Below, piece after piece: positions 1 through 5,909 of a stretch of 14,943 nt of DNA. Numbering within the stretch: position 1 is the stretch's first letter; the number at the start of each line of letters is the position of its first letter. The notes under the pieces are model-generated. The model was given only the letters and a program-made list of their open reading frames with translations. It made no database searches and was not told the DNA's origin. The position numbers and the translations under genes were made by a program. Source of the DNA: Flavobacteriales bacterium UBA5871 (lineage in GTDB: Bacteria > Bacteroidota > Bacteroidia > Flavobacteriales_D > Crocinitomicaceae); NCBI GenBank assembly GCA_002432085.1, contig DJFN01000124.1, positions 10,576 through 25,518 on the forward strand, in the 5' to 3' direction.

Positions 1-24
1 TAGGACAGGTCGCGACCTGTCCTA
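1..24. repeat. Perfect 24-bp palindrome upstream of pabB
   Basis: The half-site TAGGACAGGTCG is followed directly by its exact reverse complement, giving 12 bp per arm with no spacer. It starts at the first base of the window, so it may be part of something longer to the left. It lies 27 bp before the pabB -7 box. It could be the hairpin of a terminator for the upstream gene (no T-run follows on the plus strand, and the left flank is missing), a dyad operator, or a REP-like intergenic palindrome. The palindrome is certain; its role is not known. Confidence 0.8.
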
Positions 25-29
25 CTGCG

Positions 30-59
30 TTATTCTTCCTTTCAATGTTCGTATCTTTG
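30..59 (+). promoter_or_regulatory. Bacteroidota-type promoter of pabB-tilS
   Basis: A perfect TAnnTTTG -7 box (TATCTTTG, 52-59) is preceded at 19-nt spacing by TTA (30-32), a near match to the TTG -33 element. Transcription would be expected to begin about 4-7 nt after the box, around 63-66. The pabB ATG is at 67, so the mRNA would have almost no leader. Confidence 0.7.
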
Positions 60-66
60 CAATAAG

Positions 67-1254
67 ATGAAAACCCGCATCGCACTCAACGGAAACGACG
101 GCAGCTGGCGGATCGGCATCGGTGAACGAAGCCGGTTTGAAAGCTACATTGCCTTCGATTGGAGTGGGTTCGATCGTTTCATTGAAGACCACTGCGATCA
201 GACTGTTTTTCTTTCGCTTTCCTACGAATTGCGCAAGGTGATCTATCCCGGACAGGAACCGGTGAGCGAACGTTTTCCACTGATTGCCGCGTGGGTGCCG
301 GAAAGCTTCTACTTTATAGAAGATGATCAAGTCGTTCTGGCTGAAGGAAGCAATAATCCCGAAAACCATCGGCTGGCCGAAGCGTGTTTGAAGCCGGATG
401 AACAAACGGTAGAAGTAGAGTGGAAGCCGCGTCAGTCGAAAGCAGATTACCTCGAGCAGATCCGTGTTTTGCAGGAACAGATCCGGTTGGGAAATCTCTA
501 CGAGATCAACTATTGCCAGGAAATGGTAGCGGAAAATGTGCAGTGCGAAACCTTCACAGGCGTTTATCATGCATTGAATGATATCAGCCGCGCACCCTTT
601 TCCTTACTCTATGAATCGGATGACTGGATGATCGCCTCGGCAAGTCCGGAGCGTTTTTTGCGTAAAACCGGAAATCGGCTGATCTCGCAACCCATTAAAG
701 GAACGGCTCGCAGACACAACGATCCGGTAACGGATGAAGCGATCCGCAACGAATTGCAAACCAATTTGAAAGACCGGACCGAAAACGTCATGATCGTCGA
801 CCTCGTGCGCAATGATCTTTCACGTGTGGCGGCCAAAGGAAGCGTTCAGGTCGATGAATTGTTCGGCGTTTATACTTTCCCGACCGTACACCAGCTTATT
901 TCGACGGTTTCCTGCGAATTGAAGGAAAACATGCCTTTTTCGGAAATCATCAAAGCACTGTTCCCGATGGGATCCATGACTGGTGCACCGAAAGTTGCGG
1001 CGATGGAATGGGCGGAGAAAACCGAGCGATTTACACGTGGCATCTATTCCGGAAGCATGGGCTATATTGCACCGAACGGCGATTTCGATCTGAATGTCAT
1101 GATCCGTTCGCTGGTGCTGGATCGGAAACAAAATCGCCTGAACTGCGGCGTCGGTGGGGCGATCACCATTCTTTCCGATCCGGAAGCCGAATACGAAGAA
1201 TGCCGCATCAAAGTCGGTCGCATCCTCGAAACCATCGGAAAATGTCAGTGGTAG
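67..1254 (+). CDS. pabB: Aminodeoxychorismate synthase component I (PabB)
   Basis: This is a chorismate-binding enzyme of 395 aa. With a glutaminase partner (PabA) it aminates chorismate to 4-amino-4-deoxychorismate for p-aminobenzoate and folate synthesis in the cytoplasm. The family motifs are clear: SASPERFL near residues 190-200, PIKGT at 209-213, DRTENVMIVDLVRND near 240-252, GSMTGAPK near 300, and GVGGAI near the C-terminus. Lys in PIKGT (K211) is the residue typical of PabB; anthranilate synthase TrpE usually has PIAGT, so PabB is preferred over TrpE. It is shorter than E. coli PabB (about 450 aa) and starts without an extended N-terminal part, as is common for Bacteroidota versions. 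No pabA or pabC is visible in the window. The ATG at 67 fits the promoter directly upstream, and the end overlaps tilS by 13 bp, so the two are probably co-transcribed. Confidence 0.93.
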   Translation: MKTRIALNGNDGSWRIGIGERSRFESYIAFDWSGFDRFIEDHCDQTVFLSLSYELRKVIYPGQEPVSERFPLIAAWVPESFYFIEDDQVVLAEGSNNPENHRLAEACLKPDEQTVEVEWKPRQSKADYLEQIRVLQEQIRLGNLYEINYCQEMVAENVQCETFTGVYHALNDISRAPFSLLYESDDWMIASASPERFLRKTGNRLISQPIKGTARRHNDPVTDEAIRNELQTNLKDRTENVMIVDLVRNDLSRVAAKGSVQVDELFGVYTFPTVHQLISTVSCELKENMPFSEIIKALFPMGSMTGAPKVAAMEWAEKTERFTRGIYSGSMGYIAPNGDFDLNVMIRSLVLDRKQNRLNCGVGGAITILSDPEAEYEECRIKVGRILETIGKCQW

Positions 1255-2486
1255 CGACCGCAATCCGGAAAGTCGACTGGTCGAAACGGAAACTGCTTGT
1301 AGCCTGCAGCGGCGGTGTCGATAGCATGGTGTTGCTGCATGCTTTGGTTGCGAACGGACAACAACCCGAAATCCTGCACGTCAATTACCAGTTGCGCGGC
1401 AATGAAAGCGATGCCGATGAAGAATTGGTACGTCGTACTGCCCAAAAGCTCGGATTGGTTGTGCATATTCATCGTTGCCCGGTTGAATGGACGAAACGGA
1501 AAGGCGTGAATCTGCAAGCCGCGGCCCGGACCTTTCGTCGTGAATTGTTTAAAGAATGGGTCGATCGTTCCGAACAGCACGCCGTTGTTCTGGCCCATCA
1601 CCTCGATGATCAGGTCGAGACCTTTTTTCTCCAATACTTCCGGGGAAGCGGTTTGTTCGGACTCGGGGGAATGCATCCGGAAAAAGACGGCATTATTCGT
1701 CCGTTCCTGGCATTGCCCAAATCCTCATTGATCGCCTACGCGGAAGAGAATAACATCGTCTGGCGCGAAGATCAAAGCAACCAAAGCAGCAATTACCTGC
1801 GAAACGTTTTCCGGAATACGCTGTTGCCGGCGTTGAAACAGGAGCATCCGCAGCTGGAAGAAAACGGTCGCATTCTTATGGAACAGCTGCGCAACTTGCA
1901 GCAAACGGTTCGTCAGCAGACAGCTGAACAAGTACGATCGTGGAAAGAACACCAACAACTCCCGGTCGAAACCTGGCAGCAATTCACTTCGGAACAGAAG
2001 CTGGCTTTTGTTTATGGATCGGGCTGGCCTTCGTGGTCGGTCGAGCGTCTGGACCAGCTGGCTGAAGGTCCGGATGGAAAAAGGGTAGAGATCGGCGATA
2101 CGACGGTCATCAAAGAGAACAAACATTTCCGGACTTTGCTTTCAACTAAAAAACATTGGGAATTCAAGATTGAAGAAATTGGAATCTTACCGGAGTTTTG
2201 GGATAAGCATTCGCTCTACCTTGATGCCGCAGTAATTGACCGCTCGAAACTGGAGCATCGAAGCTGGCAGCAGAGCGATCGCATCCGTTCGTTGGGAATG
2301 AAAGGCAGTCAGCTCGTCTCCGATGTACTCAAAGATGCCGGAATTCCACTGTCACAGCGGAATAACTATCCTGTATTGATTTATGAAAACGAGATCCTGT
2401 GGATTCCCGGAATCAAGATCGGACGAAAAGGACTGGCCGATTCCGGTTCGAAAGCTATCCTGAAAATTACCTGTGCTGAAGGGTGA
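1242..2486 (+). CDS. tilS: tRNA(Ile)-lysidine synthetase TilS
   Basis: TilS ATP-dependently attaches lysine to C34 of the tRNA-Ile CAU anticodon, so that it reads AUA and is charged with isoleucine. The protein is 414 aa, a normal length. The PP-loop SGGVDS lies at residues 23-28. It is followed by the TilS signatures HHLDDQVETFFLQYFRGSG with GLGGM, IRPFL, and DQSNQSSNYLRNVFR. The C-terminal substrate domain is present, with RSWQQSDRIRSLGMKG and an ILWIPGIKIG-type end. I chose the ATG at 1242, inside the last codons of pabB, because it places the PP-loop at the usual distance from the N-terminus. The reading frame is open further upstream (to 1008), but that part overlaps pabB and encodes no TilS-like sequence. 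The 13-bp overlap suggests translational coupling. The AT-rich 122 bp after the stop shows no clear terminator. Confidence 0.95.
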   Translation: MSVVATAIRKVDWSKRKLLVACSGGVDSMVLLHALVANGQQPEILHVNYQLRGNESDADEELVRRTAQKLGLVVHIHRCPVEWTKRKGVNLQAAARTFRRELFKEWVDRSEQHAVVLAHHLDDQVETFFLQYFRGSGLFGLGGMHPEKDGIIRPFLALPKSSLIAYAEENNIVWREDQSNQSSNYLRNVFRNTLLPALKQEHPQLEENGRILMEQLRNLQQTVRQQTAEQVRSWKEHQQLPVETWQQFTSEQKLAFVYGSGWPSWSVERLDQLAEGPDGKRVEIGDTTVIKENKHFRTLLSTKKHWEFKIEEIGILPEFWDKHSLYLDAAVIDRSKLEHRSWQQSDRIRSLGMKGSQLVSDVLKDAGIPLSQRNNYPVLIYENEILWIPGIKIGRKGLADSGSKAILKITCAEG

Positions 2487-2608
2487 TGATGGTCGGTTAA
2501 ATGCTGATTATTAGCTGTTTGTTGAATTGCTTGAAGAATTTTTAAGATTTTTTAGCATCCGATTAATTTTTTATTAAATTACAGCTAGCAAATCAAACCC
2601 ACAAAACT

Positions 2609-2878
2609 ATGGAACCAGAAGTGATCGAAAAAGAGCAGGTGAAGGAGTTGAGCTTCAAATCACCCATGAATTTGAAACAGGATCCGGAGTTGCAGCGCCA
2701 CCTGGCAGAAGCTACAAGGCTTGGGAATGGCTATCATACCAAGGTCGGGATCATTTTTCACGACGATGAGGGGTTAAAGCGCATCAATACAACCATCTGG
2801 GCCACCGGTTCCAATTATATCTGCCTGAAAGGAGGCATGTGGCTTCCGATCAACCACATCGTTGAGCTCCGATTTTAG
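2609..2878 (+). CDS. Small conserved Bacteroidota protein of unknown function
   Basis: The product is 89 aa, soluble, with no signal peptide or membrane segment. The first 20 or so residues are charged (EPEVIEKEQVKE). The rest reads as a helix (DPELQRHLAEATRLGNGY) followed by beta strands: KVGIIFHDDEG, RINTTIWATGSNYICLKGG, and MWLPINHIVELRF. The strand pattern, with a closing ILP-type 'PINHIVELRF', suggests a small five-strand barrel of SH3/Sm or Rof-like type. That is inference from the pattern, and it resembles short flavobacterial hypothetical proteins I remember. The ATG at 2609 is the only sensible start. It stands alone between tilS and the DsbD pair: 122 bp before it, 78 bp after it. 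No function is claimed. Confidence 0.8.
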   Translation: MEPEVIEKEQVKELSFKSPMNLKQDPELQRHLAEATRLGNGYHTKVGIIFHDDEGLKRINTTIWATGSNYICLKGGMWLPINHIVELRF

Positions 2879-2929
2879 CTTTTCAATAATTATTCGGATT
2901 ATAAAGGAACGATACGGCAATTCGTTTCG

Positions 2930-2937
2930 TAGTTTTG
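2930..2937 (+). promoter_or_regulatory. Putative -7 box of the dsbD operon
   Basis: TAGTTTTG matches the TAnnTTTG consensus exactly and lies 19 nt before the ATG at 2957. No TTG -33 element sits at the usual spacing, so this is less certain than the pabB promoter. Confidence 0.45.
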
Positions 2938-2956
2938 GATGAATTGATCGAAAACA

Positions 2957-3385
2957 ATGAAACAATTGCTCGTATTTCTTTGTCTTGCCGTGAGCGCGTT
3001 TTCTTTCTCACAGGAGAAAGTCGTGTGGAACGTGCAATACAACGCAGCTCTCAAACAAATCGAATTCCGCGCAACCATTGCCGGTGGATGGCATCTTTAC
3101 AGCCAGCACATTCAGAACGACATCGGTCCCGTGCCGACTACGTTCGTATTCAACGATCTGTCGACCGTGAAGTGGGATGGTGATGTCACAGAGCCGCAAC
3201 CCATTCGTGAATACGATGAAAACTTCGAAGCATCGCTCGATTTCTTTAAAGATGAAGTGGTTTTCGTTCGCAAGATCACACCCGGAAGCAAAGGCGTGAT
3301 TACCGGCTATGTAACCTACATGGTTTGTAATGAGACCATGTGCCTGCCGCCCGTCGATCACGAATTTACCGTTACGATTCCCTGA
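2957..3385 (+). CDS. Free-standing periplasmic DsbD alpha-domain protein
   Basis: The product is 142 aa with an N-terminal signal peptide (hydrophobic LLVFLCLAVSAFSF, likely cut near SFSQ-EK). The mature part matches the N-terminal (alpha) domain of the thiol:disulfide interchange protein DsbD: GGWHLYSQ near residues 40-47, and a redox pair C124/C129 in CNETMCLPP. In DsbD this immunoglobulin-like domain takes electrons from the membrane domain and passes them to periplasmic partners. It is closely similar in layout to the first domain of the next gene (NWHIYAA; CDDSHCLPP), so the two are paralogues. The gap to that gene is only 30 bp, which suggests an operon. A likely role is an extra soluble electron carrier or a partner-specific outlet for DsbD; this is inference. 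Both cysteines are kept, so it is probably functional. Confidence 0.85.
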   Translation: MKQLLVFLCLAVSAFSFSQEKVVWNVQYNAALKQIEFRATIAGGWHLYSQHIQNDIGPVPTTFVFNDLSTVKWDGDVTEPQPIREYDENFEASLDFFKDEVVFVRKITPGSKGVITGYVTYMVCNETMCLPPVDHEFTVTIP

Positions 3386-3415
3386 AAACCCATATAAACC
3401 CTTTTATCCCTTTTT

Positions 3416-5503
3416 ATGAAACTTGCAGTTCCGCGCTATACCGCCTTTTTCAAAACATTGCTGCTGGCTTTTACGCTCCTGACCACCGTTGTCGCCAAGG
3501 CGCAGATCGAGCTTCCGGAAGATAAAGTACAATGGAAAATCAGCGTAGAGCAGAAAGGGTGTGAAGCCTACATCGTAGCTCGCGTCACAATGGTTCCGAA
3601 CTGGCATATTTATGCTGCGAACCTCCCGAAAGGCGCTTTCTCCATTCCTACAAAAATTGAGATCACCAAAACGAAAGATTTTCAGGTCGTAGGAAAAGTA
3701 CTGGAGCCGAAGCCGCATTTTGAGCACGATGATGAAGCCGATGAAGACATATATTCGCACAGCGGAACGGTTGTACTGAAACAGAAAATCAATATTCTGA
3801 CAGACAAGGATTTCAAAGTCAATGGTGTTTTCTCCTTCCAGACCTGTGACGATTCGCACTGTCTGCCGCCACACGAAGCGCCGTTCACCGTAACAGTGAA
3901 AGGCTGCAAAGACGCAGCGCAGGTACCAGTGACAAATGATATCGACTCGGCCGATCAGGCTTCTGCAGATGAAACGGATGCCAAGGAAAGTCCGAAGCAG
4001 CCGAATATGAAGGCCATCGACAAGCCAGGGAAAATGGTCAAAAATGACATGAAAAACAAAACGCTCTGGGGCGTGTTCTTCCTGGCTTTTATAAGTGGAT
4101 TTGCGGCGTTGATCATGCCTTGCGTATTCCCAATGATCCCGATGACCGTGAGCTTTTTTACCAAGCGCAGCAAGACAAGAGCAGAAGGCATCCGCAACGC
4201 ATTTTTATACGGAGGATCGATTATTGTAATCCACGTATTATTGGGGTTAATTGTTGTAGCAACCGGCGCAGGACATATTCTAAACGAATTATCTACCAAC
4301 GTCTATTTCAATATCTTCTTTTTTGCGATGCTCTTTTTATTCGGGCTTTCATTCCTCGGAGCATTTGAAATTCAATTGCCTTCCAAATGGGTAAATAAAG
4401 CGGATGAAAAAGCAGATAAAGGTGGAATCGTCGGGATTTTCTTCATGGCACTGGTTTTATCACTGGCATCTTTTTCCTGCACCGGTCCGATTTTGGGCGG
4501 CTTGTTAGGCGGACTCTCTGCTTACGGCGGCGGAACTGCGTTGATGGTGGGAATGTTTGCCTTCGGTCTGGCGCTCGCTCTTCCATTTATGTTGTTCGCA
4601 ATCTTCCCTTCCTGGTTGAATTCCATGCCAAGCTCAGGAGGATGGCTGAACGTAGTAAAAGTATTCCTCGGATTCCTCGAGATCGCTTTTGCCTTCAAAT
4701 TCCTGTCGACAGCGGACACGACCATGCAATGGCATTTGCTCGAGCGCGAAGTGTTCATCGCTATCTGGGTGGCCGTATTCGGAACATTGACTTTATACCT
4801 GTTTGGAAAGCTCCGTTTGCCGCATGATAGTCCGGTTGACAGATTATCAGTTGGTCGTACCATGATTGCAACGCTGACATTCGCCTTTACCATGTACCTG
4901 ATTCCGGGACTGTGGGGAGCTCCGTTGAAATTGGTCAACGCTTTCCTGCCACCTGATTTCTATGCAGAAGCTCCGAAAGGCTTTGGTGGAGGCGGAAACG
5001 CTTCGGCAAGCGATACTATGCACGCTGAACCGGGAATGCACGAAGGCCCGCAAGGATTGCTTGCATTCAACGATTACGATAAGGCAGTCGCTTATGCGAA
5101 AAAAGTCAACAAGCCGATTTTCATCGACTTCACCGGCTGGGGATGTGTGAACTGCCGTAAAATGGAACAATCCGTTTGGGGAGAGCCTGGCGTGATCGAG
5201 CATTTGAGAAATGACTTCGTGATTGTTTCTCTTTATGTCGATGAACGAACCGAGCTTCCTAAAAGTGAGCAGAAGACGATCAAAGTCAACGGTCGTGATT
5301 TCAATGTAAGGACCATCGGTAACAAATGGACGGCGAAACAAATCGAAGAATACAAAACCTCGTCTCAGCCATATTATGTTCTTCAAACGCCGGATGGAAA
5401 AGACATTCCTGTCGGCTCGGCAGATTATCAGAACCATTCCGATCCGGTTGTCTTCAGCGGCTGGTTGAAGAAAGGTCTGAAAGAGTATAAAAGCATGAAA
5501 TAG
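3416..5503 (+). CDS. dsbD: Protein-disulfide reductase DsbD, full-length
   Basis: This 695-aa inner-membrane protein carries electrons from cytoplasmic thioredoxin to the periplasm. Parts in order: a signal peptide ending AKAQ (about 1-30); a periplasmic alpha domain with C144/C149 (CDDSHCLPP); a charged linker (about 165-215, rich in D, E, K); and a polytopic membrane domain (about 217-505). The membrane cysteines are C236 in MPCVFPMIP and C355 in FSCTGPILGG, matching the pair that passes electrons across the membrane in DsbD. The C-terminal thioredoxin-like gamma domain has the CVNC motif at 577-580, after FIDFTGWG. All three disulfide pairs are intact. A Gly-rich, Met/His-containing linker (GGGGNASASDTMHAEPGMHEG region, about 525-550) joins the membrane and gamma domains. 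It follows the alpha-like gene by 30 bp and is closed by a terminator. Symbol given by domain layout; CcdA-type cytochrome c maturation is a possible further role. Confidence 0.93.
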   Translation: MKLAVPRYTAFFKTLLLAFTLLTTVVAKAQIELPEDKVQWKISVEQKGCEAYIVARVTMVPNWHIYAANLPKGAFSIPTKIEITKTKDFQVVGKVLEPKPHFEHDDEADEDIYSHSGTVVLKQKINILTDKDFKVNGVFSFQTCDDSHCLPPHEAPFTVTVKGCKDAAQVPVTNDIDSADQASADETDAKESPKQPNMKAIDKPGKMVKNDMKNKTLWGVFFLAFISGFAALIMPCVFPMIPMTVSFFTKRSKTRAEGIRNAFLYGGSIIVIHVLLGLIVVATGAGHILNELSTNVYFNIFFFAMLFLFGLSFLGAFEIQLPSKWVNKADEKADKGGIVGIFFMALVLSLASFSCTGPILGGLLGGLSAYGGGTALMVGMFAFGLALALPFMLFAIFPSWLNSMPSSGGWLNVVKVFLGFLEIAFAFKFLSTADTTMQWHLLEREVFIAIWVAVFGTLTLYLFGKLRLPHDSPVDRLSVGRTMIATLTFAFTMYLIPGLWGAPLKLVNAFLPPDFYAEAPKGFGGGGNASASDTMHAEPGMHEGPQGLLAFNDYDKAVAYAKKVNKPIFIDFTGWGCVNCRKMEQSVWGEPGVIEHLRNDFVIVSLYVDERTELPKSEQKTIKVNGRDFNVRTIGNKWTAKQIEEYKTSSQPYYVLQTPDGKDIPVGSADYQNHSDPVVFSGWLKKGLKEYKSMK

Positions 5504-5547
5504 TGCGTAAAAAACAAACCTAAAACGATTTTAACAAAAATTAAAAA

Positions 5548-5578
5548 GCCCGTCTGTAATCTACAGATGGGCTTTTTT
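5548..5578 (+). terminator. Intrinsic terminator after dsbD
   Basis: An 11-bp stem, GCCCGTCTGTA (5548-5558) with TACAGATGGGC (5562-5572), contains one G-T wobble and a 3-nt loop. It is followed by six T and preceded by five A, so it could work in both directions. It lies 44 bp after the dsbD stop. Confidence 0.93.
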
Positions 5579-5680
5579 CTTGACTGACAGTCAGACTAGT
5601 ATGCATACCATTTACTCAGGATTTTTACAGTTCAATCAATAAAAACTACCGTTCACACAAAAAAAAGTACCTCGCAATTC

Positions 5681-5710
5681 TTGGAGGAACCAAAAAAGGT
5701 TGTATCTTAG
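5681..5710 (+). promoter_or_regulatory. Promoter-like sequence ahead of a structured intergenic region
   Basis: TTG (5681-5683), a 19-nt spacer, then TATCTTAG (5703-5710), which differs from TAnnTTTG at one position. The spacing is right for the phylum. A transcript would start at about 5714-5717, directly before the long hairpin and about 190 nt before recG. Confidence 0.45.
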
Positions 5711-5715
5711 CTATG

Positions 5716-5800
5716 ATTTAGGTGGTTAGGTTAGGTTGATTAGTGAATGGAGTGAGGACGCCTGTCTTCGCTCCATTTATTTTTACCCCTAACCTTATTG
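5716..5800 (+). ncRNA. Candidate structured RNA (long two-part hairpin)
   Basis: An outer 8-bp stem, AGGTTAGG (5728-5735) with CCTAACCT (5788-5795), encloses a 6 x 6 nt internal loop and then an inner 18-bp stem (5742-5759 with 5764-5781), closed by a GCCT tetraloop. The inner stem has four G-U wobbles and no mismatches, so it fits RNA pairing better than a DNA palindrome. The 3' arm of the inner stem runs into TTTATTTTTA, which could end transcription there. There is no reading frame of note. It could be a free small RNA, a recG leader, or simply a second terminator after dsbD. The boundaries are estimates. Confidence 0.4.
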
Positions 5801-5806
5801 GTGCTG

Positions 5807-5909
5807 ATTCTAAATAACACCAACTTCTAACTTCCAACTCAAAAACTCCCCAACTCACAAACTCATCAACTCAAAAAACTCCCCAACTAATACTAACTTT
5901 ACCCTTCAT
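5807..5909 (+). repeat. G-free low-complexity tract with CAACT-like units before recG
   Basis: There is no G on the plus strand for 103 bases. The tract consists of degenerate CAACT / AACTC / TAACTT units. A longer unit occurs twice: CAACTCAAAAACTCCCCAAC (5835-5854) and the same with one more A (5867-5887). The rest of the 5504-5907 stretch holds the terminator, a small palindrome at 5581-5593 (TGACTG-A-CAGTCA), an AT-rich part with no feature I recognise, and the candidate RNA. Confidence 0.75.
5894..5901 (+). promoter_or_regulatory. Possible -7 box of recG
   Basis: TAACTTTA matches TAnnTTTG except at the last base and ends 6 nt before the recG ATG, the same layout as at pabB. There is no TTG upstream because the tract contains no G. 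Weak on its own. Confidence 0.3.

Noticed and set aside
1..24. Chromosome dimer resolution (dif-type) or phage attachment site
   Set aside because: dif sites have imperfect arms around a central spacer and no recombinase or integrase gene is nearby; the palindrome has no spacer.
22..570. Long minus-strand open frame (182 codons) opposite pabB
   Set aside because: It lies within the well-supported pabB, shows no family motif or signal, and is the expected by-product of GC-rich coding sequence read backwards.
1008..1241. Upstream extension of tilS inside pabB
   Set aside because: The frame is open, but the sequence encodes no TilS-like residues and the ATG at 1242 gives the normal N-terminus.
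67..1254. Anthranilate synthase TrpE
   Set aside because: The PIKGT lysine is typical of PabB, while TrpE has alanine there, and no other trp gene is next to it.
5822..5900. CRISPR-like array before recG
   Set aside because: The units are short, degenerate and without unique spacers of constant length. It is a low-complexity tract.
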